A stretch of DNA of 64,000 nt, taken from positions 49,111,688 through 49,175,687 of the forward strand of contig NC_135725.1 in the NCBI RefSeq assembly GCF_964656455.1, in the 5' to 3' direction. This document shows positions 1 through 13,617 of the stretch, piece after piece. The stretch's first letter is position 1. The number at the start of each line of letters is the position of its first letter. The stretch is from Halichoerus grypus. Lineage: Eukaryota > Chordata > Mammalia > Carnivora > Phocidae. A model generated the notes under the pieces. It had not been told where the DNA came from. It saw nothing but the letters and a program-made list of their open reading frames with translations, and made no database searches. Both the position numbers and the translations under genes were made by a program.

Positions 1-504
1 AGCTCTGCTTCAAGTACAGCTCATGTTCTGTCACCATTGCTCATCTGCAAATCTGGCCTCCTGTACAGCATTCGTGGTCCTCCCTGACTTGGTCCCACGC
101 CTTGTCTCCTGCTCCATCTCTCAACGTACTTAACACTTATTCTGTTCAATTTAGGGCTCTTCCCAAAATAGCCCTAATGGCTTTGATAATACACCATTAA
201 CTCATCTCCTCCCCCAACCCTGTTTCGCCCTCACTGTTCCCCATCTCAACAAATGAACAGTGAAATTAGAAAGCACAACTAAGTTAGAAATCTCATCATC
301 AACCAAAACTCCCACCTTTCCTTTGCTCTGATTATGAATGTAATTTTTAGAAGATTCTATGGCCACTAATTCCTAACTGGACAAGTTTGAGAATTAGATA
401 ACATCACCTCTCATTAGCATTACAGCAAAGGTGTAACCGATCTCCTTACTTCTAGTCTTATCCTCCTCCCAACTCCTCATCTAGATTTTTCATAATAATC
501 AAAT

Positions 505-960
505 TTAATCGAATCACTTCCCTGCTTAAATTTTTTTTTTTTTTTAAGGTATCCCACTGGTCCTAGGGAAAAAAACTAATCTTTTAAGCATGGTATAGAA
601 AACCTACAAGAGCTGGCCCCTGTTTGTATCTGTAAGCCTTGCCTCTCACTGTTCTCTCCCTTGGACCTATTCTCTTGTTCACAGGAACTACTGGAAAGTT
701 CTTAAACTCGCATGCATTTTTTTCTCATCTCTGGACAGGCCAGGCTGTGCACAGGACCCGTCTCTCACTGCTTTCCACATGAGCCCAGCTAACTAATTCC
801 CCATCTTTCAGAGTCTCAGCTCATACATTCCTTCTGCCAGGAAGATAGATGTGTCTCTTCAAGTCTAAGTTAGGAGCTCCTCCAGAGCACCCTAATACAC
901 TTACCCCCTCCATTCTGTATTGTAATTGCCATTTTGTCTTTCTCACCCATTATCTTAAGA
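505..960 (+). mobile_element. L2-like LINE fragment
   Basis: A pyrimidine-rich stretch with L2-type phrases (AGAGCTGGCCCCTGTTTGTA, TCTCAGCTCATACATTCCTT, TTCTGCCAGGAAGATAGATG) in the usual order. Diverged; limits approximate. Confidence 0.65.
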
Positions 961-1489
961 ACCTGTGGATGATCTCCTAATTCCTGCAGTCTCATGCATG
1001 AAAAAGTGAACGTTTCCGTAATAAGCCAATACTACTGAATTTCCTCATATTTATATATTATTTACTCACTTTTCACATCTCTTCCTCCGAATCTGAAGAA
1101 AACACTAAGGAAAAGAACTATATTCACATAATTTTCTCCACTCTCTTCCTCTTACTTCCTCTGCTTTTACACAGCAATCTTAGCTGGTAACTTAAATGGT
1201 CCCTTTGAGAACATCACAAACATCTGTCAGTAGGAGAATACAGTAAGTAAGTTAACAGAATACACAAATGAGAATCTTAACAAGTGATAACTCCATGTAC
1301 TAGTTTTCATAATACTATATAAACTCCATTCACATCAATTAATTGTACCTGGATGCTTAGACCAGGAATAAAAAAGATGGGAAAAAAATAGGCCAGTTTT
1401 CCCCTCTATCTTACTATAGTTCCTTACTTTCTTCATTCTTCATTAATTCTGTTAACAGTGAATTCGCCTAGTAAAAATGAGCTCTTGGG

Positions 1490-1634
1490 CGGGGGGGCCA
1501 CACCAGGGTGGCTCAGTCAGTTAAGTGTCTGACTCATCTCAGCTCAGGTCTCAATCTCACAGTCATGAATTTGAGCCCTGCATTGGGCTCCACCCTGGGT
1601 GTGGAGCCTACTTTAAAAAAAAAAAAAAAAGAAA
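1490..1634 (+). mobile_element. CAN-SINE, short form
   Basis: tRNA-derived head (GGTGGCTCAGTCAGTTAAG), box-B-like middle, body ending GTGTGGAGCCTACTTT and an A tail. Flanked by an exact 11-bp duplication GAGCTCTTGGG (1479-1489 and 1635-1645). Confidence 0.92.
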
Positions 1635-2692
1635 GAGCTCTTGGGTACAAAATGCACTATGGGCACCTGAGGCTTCCATTTATCTCCAACAAGAAGACAT
1701 TTAAGTGGGACACAAGTAGTTGCCCAACTGTTTGACTCATCCAGAGAAAATGAAGTCTTAAAATCAATACACAAATATGAATATTGCCTTTCAATAGCAA
1801 AGAGGTTAGTACCTGTCCCTTACTACACATTCCTGATGAAAAATAAAAAGGCAAATGTTGCACATGTCTAACAAGGCAGTGTCTCTTTAACCTGGTCAGT
1901 AAAAGCAGAACTTTCAGATGGGCACAATTACAACCCTTCCCCATGGAAAATGGAGAGAGGAAATGATGCAAAAACAGTGCAAAGATATTTGACTGGTATT
2001 CACATTCTAGCTTGTAAACAATTTCTAACTCACTTGCCTAGACAGTTAGCCATCAGTCTGGATGTAAAGAATTTAAGCCCAACCAAGAAACAGGAAGCAT
2101 CAGTTCTGACACATGTGTTTATTTCGGTGGCTCACATCTGCAGTTTTCCCCCTCGATGTATCCTTTCAGAGCCAAAATGGGGGAGGGAACAAAGTTACTG
2201 GGCCTATATCCATCACTGCGATTGTGATAAACTGAACCACCCACAGCATCTTTAGAAGGAAGTTATTAGTTTTACGATGAAGAACTCCAACCCATATAGA
2301 GGCAAAGCCCAGGAGTAAAGGAAGTCTGTTCAATATGACTGACTTTATTCAGGATGCCAATGGCATCCCAGGACTGAACTAGTCACATTCAGTTTAGAAA
2401 TGGATGTGTTCAGAAGGATGTCCAAAGGCATTTGGTGCTCTTTTGGTAGTCCAACATCAGCAAAGGATCTTCTTGACATCATCTTGTGCTGCTGATGAAA
2501 TTACTTCCAACTAATCAGAACCTTTGATAAATAGTGAATAACATAGCAGTGGAGGTCAAAACTGCCATTACCAAATCTACAAATCTAAGGATATAAACTT
2601 CACACCATTAGCCTTGACAACTATACTGCATGAACCCAAATCCTTTGACTGAAAAATCTTGCACATATATTGAATTCTTGTGGTCTTGAACA

Positions 2693-2925
2693 GGGGTTGA
2701 TACAAACCCTGGCCCACTGGCTAAATCTTACTAACCACCTCTTACTATAAATACAGTTTTATTGGGACACAGCCATGACCACTCATTAACGTACTGTTTT
2801 GTGTTAAGTAGTTAAGTAGTTGTAACAGAGATCACATGGCCTACAAAGCCTAAAATATTATCTTGCTCTTTACATAAAAAGTTTGCAGATCCTTGGTCTA
2901 GAATGGTGGATTATTTGCCGATCCT
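2693..2925 (+). mobile_element. hAT-Charlie-like non-autonomous DNA transposon
   Basis: AGGGGTTGATACAAACCCTGG at one end, AGTTTTATTGGGACACAGCC inside, GCCTACAAAGCCTAAAATAT and GTTTGCAGATCC at the other end. These are hallmarks of a common mammalian hAT family; I do not pin the exact name. Confidence 0.8.
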
Positions 2926-3865
2926 TGCTGTACAAAACCAAGTTCTGGATCAAAATTATTTTGTCTTGATTCTATACTTCTTTACTTAAAAGACCCTAGC
3001 ACTTAAGGCTTTGGGTTGGCCCAAAGACAACCCAACCCTCCATTTGGAAACACTATAGGAAAGGGTCCAAATGGCAACCCTACAGATCTGAACAGATGCC
3101 TATTTTTCTTCTGCCCATGAGACAGATGGTCCTCAGAGAGGGGAGAATAATTCGTCCATGAGAGAGAATTCTCTGTGCAGCACTAATTTTGGAAATTTAT
3201 CCCTGATCCATCTGGCCAAAAAGGATTCCTTAGGAGTACCTTTGCTATTTGAATTTGCTTAACATTCAGGAGGGGAATCCTAAGTACCAAGGCTAGAATA
3301 TCAGGTATTTTCTCTCTAAATGTCAGTAAAGCTTTCCAAGTCTGCCCTTGAGATAAGAAAACTCAAATACTTATAAGAACAGAAGATGATTATAAGGGTG
3401 AAGAACAGCTAACCATTCATTTAGGGGCCCCATTTCAAAGAATTTGTTCACTCCTCTGACAGTAAGTAACCCTTCTGGGTAAGGAAGATAACACCCAGAT
3501 ATTTTTGCCATGTGCAGAAAGTAGGAGGAGCAATATTTGCCTTCTGACCCTAGATACAACAGTGCTTCCCTTCTCATTAACCACTCTAACTTGTCTTTGA
3601 TATTCTGACTTGGTTGTCCTAAAGAGCTTTTCTCCCTGGGTAAAACCCATACATTTTCAACATCAGTTAATTCAGATACAATGTTTTCCCCCATTTCATT
3701 CCTAATTCTGCTCCACAGCATAGAGTGTTTATTGGGTCTTTTTCATCCATAAATAAGGAAGAAACAAAATTAAGAACTGACAAAGAAAAGTTAGGCAACT
3801 GCAAACAAGGGCCCTACAGAAAGTAACTGTGTAGGGCTTCTTTCCATTCAGTTTCATTTGACAGG

Positions 3866-4045
3866 CTTTTGAAGTCTGATGGTCTTGGGTTCGAGTCCCA
3901 CTTCTACCACTTACTACCTAGGTAATCTTAAGGTCCTTACCTATGAAACAAAAAAATAACCTACTTACCTGTGGAGTTATCATAACAACTGAATAAAAAT
4001 GCATATAAATCATTTAACAGTGCCTGGTTAGCAGTAAGTCCTTCC
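3866..4045 (+). mobile_element. MIR SINE
   Basis: Contains GGTCTTGGGTTCGAGTCCCA, CTACCACTTACTACCTAGGT and AACAGTGCCTGGTTAGCAGT in MIR order. Confidence 0.8.
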
Positions 4046-5811
4046 TATTTACTTAAGTCCTTAATATTACTTAACAATCTTTACTGAGCAAAGTTCCTGC
4101 TAAGAGCATAGTTGCTGTCAGAAACCGAAACAAAGGCAGACTACGGAAAAGAATCACAAGGGAAAGGTATCTTTCTTGGCTTTCTTCTAAGTCATATATC
4201 CTTGGAGACAAAGGAAAATTCTTAGTAGAAAACAGGTCATTAAATTCGATATCCGCTATTCCTATCATTAGGAACACAATAACAACAACTCTTTAGAGTG
4301 CTTTCGCCCCAAAACTATCTGTGGAGTTGCTGGTGAGCATGCTGTACCATCCAACACTGCCTCACCCAGTCACAACATCAAGGGGAGAGAAGATGCTGCC
4401 TCAAATAACTGGAGGGCTCTGTAGATGATGCTATGCCCACATCAACTAATCAAGAAACAGTTACGTGCCCAGCATTATTTAGGCAGAGTGGGTTGTAGAA
4501 GAAAAGAGTTCCTTCTACAAACACAGTAGTTATAACATTAGGAAAATAATATCACTGACTCTAATGTGGTAAAAGCACTTAGCTTAAATTTAGTCTTACA
4601 AGATTTTCTTAAGAACCTACTATTTGTTTGTTTACAAAATAATGTGAGATCCCCAGACACGTGTACAAAATGTAGGAACAGAGACAATGAACTAATAATA
4701 AACCAAGGAGCAAGAGTAGATTTTCAAGAAAACCAGGCTGGGGACAAAAATTACAAAGGACTTTATAAATGAAAATCAATACCTGAATTGTATCTGGAAG
4801 CAAATGGGCAGCCAGAACAGACTACAGAACACAGCTGCAGTGACTTCTAACTGCTGTTAATCTTATAGAGCTCACCTCTGGGGCAACTCCCTGAAAGCAA
4901 AGCCAACATTATTCAGCTCCTCTCACCAGATGCTTCTCTTTCTCCAAGCTCCATGGGTTTAGGTTACATCTGAGCTCGCTTTCACCCATGTTGCGAGCTA
5001 ATTACAAAGAATCCAGAAATGTGGGAATGAACTGGGAATACCGTAGGCTGCTGTAACAAACCTTAGCACCATCTGCTGAAATATTAAGATGCTTGTTTAA
5101 AAAGTTGGCTGCCAGAGAAGGAGGTCACAGCTACTGACAGTGGGGAAGTTCTCTTTAGTAATTACTTTTTACTTCTCTTTTCGGCACATAAGCAATGGGG
5201 CACTGAGCCCAAGGTGAACAGTCCAGAGATAAAAGACCATCTTTGCTTACCTTCTTCTCCTGGTCCAGATGCCAGCAGGAGAGAACCTAGAGAGCCTTGG
5301 TCATCAAAGGACAAGAGATATGGTCAAAAGATTGTGGCACGTTTGTGTGTTTCAGTGAACAACGGTTATTTGGGAAAATACATAGGGATGTCATTAAAAT
5401 TCCTGTCTTTTTTATAATGATTTGGCAGAGAGACAATCAAAGTGTACGTGTATTTATGGAAAACATCATGTAAATATGGTTTTATCCAGGTATGATCATC
5501 CCTTGGACACTCATGGGATTTAGGGTTCCCTTTGCATGCTAGATGTTTCTCTCTCACAGAACAGTCAAAAACAGCCTTAGGTTTATGGACAAAGATGAGG
5601 TCAAGAGAGTTCCAAAGGGCTTGGGGAAGGGAAGGGAAGGGAAAGTAAAGTCTTATATGCTTTAATGTCACTGTTAACACAATCATACACAATCATACCA
5701 GTGGACACGAAGTGGACAACAATAGCTCTGGTCCTTCGTACTCTTTTAGCAAAGGGAAGAATATTCACCAGTCTCCAGGTGATGAGGACAGCAACAACAG
5801 TAAGTAACAAC

Positions 5812-6050
5812 AGCGGCCAACATCTATTGAGCACACACCACGTACTAGGCACGAATGCTACGGGCTCCATTTGTTAGGTATTAATTCTTCCAACACTCTG
5901 AGGCAGGTACTGTTTTCTCATTTTAAAGGGGAGGAAACTGATGCTTACAAAGGCTAACAACCTTACCCAAGAGTTCATCAGCCTGGAACGGGTAGAACGG
6001 GCACAGAGGCCAAGCCGTCTGACTGCACGCACAACCACTGTGCTCTAGTG
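5812..6050 (-). mobile_element. MIR SINE
   Basis: Reverse-orientation MIR landmarks: CAACATCTATTGAGCACACA, CTGAGGCAGGTACTGTTTTC, GGGGAGGAAACTGATGCTTA and ACCACTGTGCTCTAG. Confidence 0.8.
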
Positions 6051-7519
6051 TGCGCAGACAAGGTGTCACATAGGCCAGCTTACACGAGGGAGTGTCATCA
6101 TAATGTATGAGCAGCAGTGAGGAAGGCAGACTCTACAAGAGTTCAACCACATGCTTCACAGAGACAGTAAGTGGAGCCAAAGTGACCAGAGGGGCACCAG
6201 GCCACCCATGTTCAAGAATCTTCATTCTTGTGACCACCATTACTGGGACTCAGCTGCTCTGCCTACCTGCTTCCCAGTCTCTACCAACTGGCTTCCACTC
6301 TGTAACTGGCCCAAGTCACTCACTGACCAGACGACACATAGGCCGTTCTTGAGACAGGTACCAATGGTCTAATTAGCAGAGGCCAGGTACAAAAGCCTGG
6401 GCCACGAGGACCGCAGAGGGCCAGGACTTCACACGAGCTACTGGAAAGGCAGACAAGCGTGAAAGGAGCTAGGAGCACAGCAGGCCCCAGGCTGCTCACA
6501 CAGCACGGAAAGCAACTCCCCAACCCTACCCGGAGCCTGACTCAACATTTTTGGCATTTACAGAGATTATTTATACCCAAAATGGCACAAAGGATTATTT
6601 CTCAGTCTCAGAGGTTTCCGTGTCATAAATACCTAGATGAAAAAGTAGGTAGGTGAAGTTCTCCTACTAGTAAGTGCGAAGAGTACCAACAACAGAGTGG
6701 TAACCTGTGAGAGGTTTTCCTCTCCCGTCTTCACTCTGTGTTTGTTTCAATGTCCTGTTTATCAGAATTAAAGGTGCACGGGTTCTGATTTCCACTTACC
6801 AGGACGCTGGTCATTTTTCTTCATTATGTAGAGGGGTGGCTCCGAGTTTAGCTCCACCATCTGTCGTCCCTCACAAGCCTGAGGGATTCCCAGCAGGACC
6901 AGGAGAGGCTGCCAACCCTCTTGAGCAGGCTCTCAGGGCAGGGTCGACAAGTCACTTCCCAAGCCTGTGTTGACCAGACAGGAAGAACACATGACTAGAT
7001 AAAGCCAGACATGTGAGCCTGATAGGTCCTAACAAAAGTGAAGTAACCCTGCAGGAGGAAAAAACCCATCCTCCCAATATTCACTATCAAAGACACAAAG
7101 TGCTCACACTGGACACTACCTTCCAACTCCAAATGTCTCTCAAGCAAAGAGGCTAAACATGGTCTCAAGGTTAAGTAAGACTTTTATGCAGACAAAAATT
7201 AATGAGGTAAACATTCAGCTGCAACATAAGCCAAAAGATGAACAAATCTCTACAATAAGTGTAATCAATCTCACTGGAAAGAATACTTCACTTTTAAAGA
7301 AGCAGGGCATTTAAAAACTTTTTCCTAAGAAAACCAAGTTCTGAAGAGATGAGTATTAAATATTATTAGATTAGATCCCCAACTATTAACGCATTTCAAT
7401 TTTACAAGCCTTTTTATGAGATGTTTACAATTCTAAACTATTCCGCTAACAGCTCTTCCAGCCTCTTTTAAATACACTTGCCACAAACTGTTAGGATAAG
7501 CATGAGAAAGCTTATCAAG

Positions 7520-7945
7520 GTTTGGAGTCAACATGAGTGTTTGATCAGAGGCTCTGCCGTTTACCAACCTTGTTCAATTCAGCCAATCCTTCCACCTGGC
7601 TGAGTTTTAGATTGGTTTTGTTGTTTTTTGTTTTTTAAGATTTTATTTATTCATTCTGAGAGAGAGAGCACGCGCATGCACAGGAGGAGGAACGGGGGGA
7701 GAGGGAGAGGGAGAATCCCAAGCAGACTCCGCACTGAGTGTGGAGCCTGACGTGGGGCTCAATCTCATGACCTTGAGATCTCCACCCGAGCGGAAATCAA
7801 GAGTTGGACACTTAACCAACTGAGCCACCCAGGCGCCCCCTGGCTGAGTTTTAGATTCTTACCTATCCAGCCCAATCCCACCTGTAAATGAGCACATTAG
7901 CACCTGCCCTATCTATTTCACAAGATTATGAATACTTTTAAAACT
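7520..7945 (+). mobile_element. MIR-like element split by a CAN-SINE
   Basis: Left part with CAGAGGCTCTGCCGTTTACC and CTGGCTGAGTTTTAG. Right part with TACCTATCC, CTGTAAATGAGCACATTAGC and CACAAGATTATGAATAC. The 7614-7838 SINE sits between. Confidence 0.65.
7614..7838 (-). mobile_element. CAN-SINE inserted in a MIR
   Basis: T-rich tail on the left, GAGAGAGAGAGC block, and the tRNA head at the right (CTGAGCCACCCAGGCGCC). An exact 19-bp target duplication CCTGGCTGAGTTTTAGATT lies at 7595-7613 and 7839-7857. It interrupts an older MIR-like element. Confidence 0.95.
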
Positions 7946-8044
7946 TTAAAACCTTGAAGTAGGCATGAGGCATTTTCATTCTTAATGGCTGCATGGACTC
8001 AAATCTATTTTACCTAGCTTTCAACAATATAAGGCACATGTTGA

Positions 8045-8225
8045 GAGTAGGTTCCAGACTTAATGTTCAAATCCAAATTTAAATCTCAGCTCTGCAAATA
8101 AATCTTAGGGATTTATTTAAGGCCATGTTTCCTCAGCTGTAAGAGTGGAACACACAAAAGTCAGTTTATGGAATTGTGAGGTGCCTCACACAGCGCTCAG
8201 CTAACAGTAGATACTCGATGAAGCA
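8045..8225 (+). mobile_element. MIR SINE
   Basis: Landmarks AAATCTCAGCTCTGCAAATA, CATGTTTCCTCAGCTGTAAG, GGAATTGTGAGGTGCCTCAC and CTAACAGTAGATACTCGATG. Confidence 0.72.
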
Positions 8226-9627
8226 CTGGTTTTCTTCTTCTAATCCCATGGTCCCTTCCAACTAAAACTTCTCGAATTACCTGATGGCTCTGTGAAACAC
8301 AATTTCTTGCAATAGAGTAAGTGCATAGACACGCCATGCCCAAAATGAACACTAAATCCCACTATTTCCTAGGGCACATTTTCCAGAAAATAACCTTCCA
8401 ACTTTCAACTCTTTGTTCTAAAAGCACAAAAAGTCAAACCAAAAGAAACTGACAGGGAGCACGAATATTAAAATCCTGATAACTGTCATATAAGAAACTT
8501 CCGCTCTTAGCAGTCACTTTATTGATCTATGAGTTGAGTTGCCTTTTATTATTATAGGAGGATGTTGAAAACGAAGGGCAAATGAACAAGACCTCATATA
8601 CCCAAGCTTCACCTCCAAATTTAAAAAAGCAAAGTTTGCTGAGTATCACACCCATATGTAGTGAAGCAACTTTTTTCTTTCATTAGGACATATCGAATAC
8701 TTAATGCCAACCAAAGAAGATAATCAATGGCTTAAATGTTGCAGGAAAAAAATCCTGTAGAAAAATTTACTTTGGGGGCGTGTGTGAATTTGCCGGTGCC
8801 AATGCTTTTTTAAAAATTTCATGATACAAACAAGAATACATTTAAACTCCAAGAGCTTTCATTTTGAGGTGAACACAAACATACCTTTGAAAAACCATCC
8901 AACATCTACCTCCCTGCAAATTTAGCAGTTGTCCAAGGGTGGGGCTCACTACTTCCTGACCACACTGATCAACAGAATCATTTTTAAGCCTTAAAGGTAC
9001 CTATGCTCTCAATGGATAAACTCAGAAAAACACCTTGAGGCAAAGTGGTAAGCAGCCAACCCTCCAGACACAAGAACTGCCTTAAATCGATTTAAAAAGG
9101 AAAGACTGGCTGGCCAAGTAGGCTGCTGAGTTCTGATCAGTGTTTGTGGTAGTTGGCAAGGGTAGTGATGAGAAATTATGAAGAGTTCTTAGAAGGAAGT
9201 GGAATCTTAGAAAAGCTGAGATATACAATTTTTCCTTTTTGATGAGTAAAGAGGACAGTACTTCTGGCCAACCCATTCCACGGCTTCCTGGAAACAGTTC
9301 AACCATTATTTCCCTGTTCTATTTATCCTTATATATGTATTTATCTATCTAAATGTATCTTCCCTTCTCATAGTGACCACAGAACACTTTCCCATCAACC
9401 TTAGTCCTTCACAGGGTAACTTTTCAATAAGTAAGTGTAAAACTGTTGTGGACTCCACCTTCAGCCCTTGGTAAAAAGTACCCAGAGAACTGGCTGCACA
9501 GGTTCTTGACCTCACTGAGTTCAGCCATCCAAATGATAGTGGGAATAACCTAGCACCAGAGGCCATCCACCCACTCTGCAAGGTATGCAGAGACAAGACA
9601 ACTCCCAACGCATGCATCCCAGACCTA

Positions 9628-9890
9628 CTGAATCAATCTCTGAGCCCAGGAGTCTGTTTTAACAAGCTCTCCAGGTCCATCTTAAGCATGTTCAAATTTG
9701 AGAAACACTGCCTGAGAGCACTTCTTCTCAAATTTTAATGTGCATATGCATCAACCTGGTAATTCCACAAAAATGCAGATTGTGGTTCAGTAGGTTGGAG
9801 GGCAGAGACGCAGTGCGTCTGCATTTCTAATAAGTTCCCAGGTGATATCAGTGCTGCTGATCCATGGACCATACTTAGAATAGCAAGACC
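9628..9890 (+). mobile_element. Two MER5A-type hAT copies side by side
   Basis: First a partial copy (CCTACTGAATCAATCTCTGA to TTTGAGAAACACTG). Then a fuller one from TTCTCAAATTTTAATGTGCA through GCATTTCTAATAAGTTCCCA and GGTGATATCAGTGCTGCTGA to about 9890. Confidence 0.8.
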
Positions 9891-10699
9891 TTAGAGAACA
9901 GAGTCCAACACTCTTATTCTGTGTACTGTAATAATTTATTAGCAATCTAATCTGGGAACCAAAATTACATGATGTTGAAGGTTGGAAGGGTGGTAATGGT
10001 AAGTAATCAGACCCAGCCTGAGATACTGCACATTTTAGAAAAACCCATGCCTTCCATTTTTATGCACTTCAATTTAGAGAGTGAGTGCTACTGCAAAATG
10101 TATTTCCAAGTATCGTTTCACCTGATCCTGCTCAGTTTGCAAATTACAGCCTGGTACCTGGAGGTCTGCAATTCTAATCACACCGCAAGTGCTCAACATT
10201 CGTCAAACCAATCGCTTCTCTTCTACACAAATTCCTCACCTGCCAAATGAAGGCATTTATTCCAACTAATCCACAGGCTTATGTACTCCTTACAGGTACA
10301 ATAGCAGGGATGACCATTAGGAAACATTAAAAACAGAAAGAGCCACAACTGCTACTCACATAATTTTCTACACACAGAAAGCAGTAGGATAACTGTGTAT
10401 GTTACCACCAAAAGGAAAAATGTTCTCTTGTCTCTGAAGGCAGAAAACTAAAGACTTCAATCTGAACTAGGTTCCATTAAAGCTTGCGAGCTTTCGGATT
10501 TCTTGGAGGTACAGGCACCACAAGACACAAAGGGAATAATCTGAGTTCCCGTACCAAAATGTATTCCCCTGAGCATACTTTAGTTACAAAATACATAATT
10601 TACCATTTACCTACCTGGACATGGAGAGCTCTCCTTTCCATGTTATTTTGCAATGATAAAAGAAGCTAAAACATTTTTTTTCCCCCCATCAGGGGTTCC

Positions 10700-10825
10700 T
10701 TTGTCTCCTCAAGCCTTGGGTTTTCCTATCTGTAAAAGGAGGATAACATTATGCACCTTTCAGAATTATCATGAAAATTAGCCAACAACTCATATGAAAT
10801 GCCCAGATTCCTGACAGGGTCATGG
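10700..10825 (+). mobile_element. MIR fragment
   Basis: TCTGTAAAAGGAGGATAACA, then a CACCTTTCAGAATTATCATG segment, as in the 3' half of MIR. Confidence 0.6.
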
Positions 10826-10864
10826 TTGACATTCAACAGAAGAAAACCACTATGACAACACAGT

Positions 10865-11064
10865 CTTATTTAATTTTTTTGAAGATTTTTATTAATTTAT
10901 TTATTTGAGAGAGAGAGAGAGAAGCACAAGCAGGGGGAGCAGGAGAGGGAGAAGCAGGCTCCGTGCTGAGCAGGGAGCCCAGTGCATGACTCGATCCCAG
11001 GACCCTGGGATCATGACCCGAGCCAAAGGCAGACGCTTAACCAACTGAGCCACCTAGGTGCCCC
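10865..11064 (-). mobile_element. CAN-SINE
   Basis: Minus-oriented full-length SINE with (GA)n and GCAGGGGGAGC blocks. Flanked by the 11-bp duplication GACAACACAGT (10854-10864 and 11065-11075). Confidence 0.95.
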
Positions 11065-11142
11065 GACAACACAGTTTTAGATGACGAGAGTCTGATATGA
11101 GAGAGATATCTGTTCAAATATACCCCAGAACTCCACATGGAG

Positions 11143-11502
11143 TGTTATGGATGGGGTGTTTGTATCCCGCCATGCACATGTAGAAATCAAATCCCCAGCT
11201 TGATGGAATTTGGAGGTGGAACCTTCGGGAGGTAACGAGGTCATGAGAGTAGACTCTCATGAATGGGATTAGTGTCCTCCTACAAAGAGGCCAGAGAACC
11301 GGCTTGCTCTCTTTTCACTACGTGAGATCACAACAAAAAGATGGCAATCTGTAACCTGAAGGAAGACCCTCACCAGAACCTGAACATGCAGGAACCCTGA
11401 TCTCATATGTCCAGCCTCCACAACTATGAGAAATATCGTTCTGTTGTTTATAAGCCTACCAGTCTCTGGTATTGTGTTATAGCAGCCTGAACTAGACACT
11501 AT
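11143..11502 (+). mobile_element. MLT1-type (ERVL-MaLR) solo LTR
   Basis: Starts TGTTATGGATGGGGTGTTTG and includes GAGGTCATGAGAGTAGACTC, TCCAGCCTCCACAACTATGA and TCTGTTGTTTATAAGCCTAC. Ends TGTTATAGCAGCCTGAACTA. No internal retroviral coding region accompanies it. Confidence 0.8.
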
Positions 11503-12148
11503 ACTTAACATCCTGACACTCTGGCATGACTCTCTTAGGACATGGCTTTAGTCAAGAAATGACATTAAGTCAAGCTATGAACTCTAAGCAGGGAATATTC
11601 TATTACTTAGAGTAAATTCAAAGAGGGCAGGTTACTCTTCTGGCTATTAACACCATAATATTTCCATAAAAAAGGGAAGAGCTGTGAAATCTTGTGTTTA
11701 TAAATGTATATCAATACCAGGTCACCTGGGACCCCTGACTGTTTCGAAACAGGGCCAAAGACATTTCAACTTCTCTTTACATTTCTGTCTCACTCTTACT
11801 GATACACACACTATATAGACATAGGACCAGCTTATACGTTGTCCAAGAAAAAAGACATTAACTGTTCATATCCCTAACATTCACATGTAGAAGACCTTTC
11901 TACCCAAGGAGAACAGAAACGGAATGTGTAGCAGAAGTCCCTGGGAGGGCAGACTTGCACGTCCTCCTGCAGCACCGTAATCCCTTTCCCATACTTTCTC
12001 TGGGGTCATCATTTTACAATTTAGGTATTATTTCCAACCCTGACTCACCCTCAAAATAAGCAAGCAAACCTGAAATGTTTAAGAAACACAGAAATTATAA
12101 GCATTAATTTCCTGATAGAGAAAATGCATTTAAGAATATACTAGGTCT

Positions 12149-12352
12149 AGGGATGCCTGGGTGGCTCAGTCGGTTAAGCGCTGTCTGTTTTCGGCTCAGG
12201 TCATGATCTCCAGGTCCTGGGATCAAGCCCCGCGTCAGGCTCTCCACTCAGCAAGGAGTCTGCTTCTCCCTCACTCTCCTTCTGTGCATGTGTGTGCTCT
12301 CTCTCTCTCTCTCTCAAATAAATAAATTTTTTAAAAATCTTAAACAAAAAAA
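12149..12352 (+). mobile_element. CAN-SINE
   Basis: Head GGGATGCCTGGGTGGCTCAG, (TC)n, AAATAAATAAA tail. The flanking duplication is imperfect (AAGAATATACTAGGTCT against AAGAATAAACTACGTCT). Confidence 0.94.
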
Positions 12353-13397
12353 AAGAATAAACTACGTCTCATACCAACTCAAATTCTGGATAGGCAGCAG
12401 TTCTTCAAACTTCATTCTTCCCTTTTATGTATTCTACAAGTATGCTCAATGCTCACAATGTACAAGGTACTATGGTGGACACAGAGGAAAAGAAACACCA
12501 AGCTGAATCACAGAAACATCCTACTCCAGGGAATTCCCCAGTCTAGAAAGTGAGCTAAAACATGAACAAAGAGTATCTCTCTCGTGACTTTAAGATTGAT
12601 ATATATACTGTATATGAAGTGTTTAACATGGTGCTTGACCCAAATACACAGTCAAATGTAAATTTTCTAGGTGAAAAATGCAGTAGGAGCAGACAACCAC
12701 AGGCTTCCTGGAACCTGAAAAGACTAAAACAGAAAAGGAAGGGGAAATAGAGTAGGAACACCTTGTATTCCTATATCCTCTACAGCCCATTAACCATGAC
12801 ACCAAGATGTCTCTACCTTAGCTGAAAAACCTCCCTGCACTATGAAGCCCATCTGGGATTTACCCTAGGGCCAGAGAAGCAGAATCTAGGAGTGAGCCTC
12901 AATATTAATGCTCCTAAATTAACAAGCTTCAAAAATGAGTGTCAAGCTCAAAAGTGATCGTGAGAACCGCTGCAGAAGATAAAACATTTGATAAGTGCTG
13001 CAATATTTGAGACAGGTTTCAGCTAAGACCTGGTGCTTTACTTTGAGGCTAACATAGCTAGTTGCCTATTCTTCAAAATCTCAGGATCCCTGTACTAAAT
13101 TCCATTAAGAGATCTTCCTAATGAGGTTTTCACTGATTCTCATCAGTACAACTCACCTCCCTGGGGCATTCACTGCAACAAAAAGGAGAGCATCACACTG
13201 AGGTACCCTCACTCCTCTGTTCAGATATTCTGGCCAACCCACCTATCCACGTTTCCACATGCTTCTTATCTCACTTATCAGCATCTCTATTGAGTCTTTA
13301 ATTTATCCAAGATAATGGTGCTACACTGCCTTCAAATAAATTCATAATCAAATCTGAGTATAAAAAAAACTTTGTCCAATAAACATACTTCAATCTT

Positions 13398-13617
13398 TTT
13401 TTTTTTTAAAGTTTTTTTTTTTTTTTTTTTAAGATTTTATTTATTTATTTGACAGAGACAGACACAGCAAGATCAGGAACACAAGCAGGGGGAGTGGGAG
13501 AGGGAGAAGCAGGCTTCCCGCAGAGCAGGGAGCCCGATGCGGGCTCGATCCCAGGACCCTGGGATCATGACCTGAGCCGAAGGCAGACGCTTAACGACTG
13601 AGCCACCCAGGCGCCCC
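13398..13617 (-). mobile_element. CAN-SINE, GACAGAGACAG variant
   Basis: Minus-oriented with two long T runs at the tail, the ACACAAGCAGGGGGAG block and head CCACCCAGGCGCCCC. Exact 17-bp duplication AAACATACTTCAATCTT (13381-13397 and 13618-13634), so a fairly young insertion. Confidence 0.95.
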
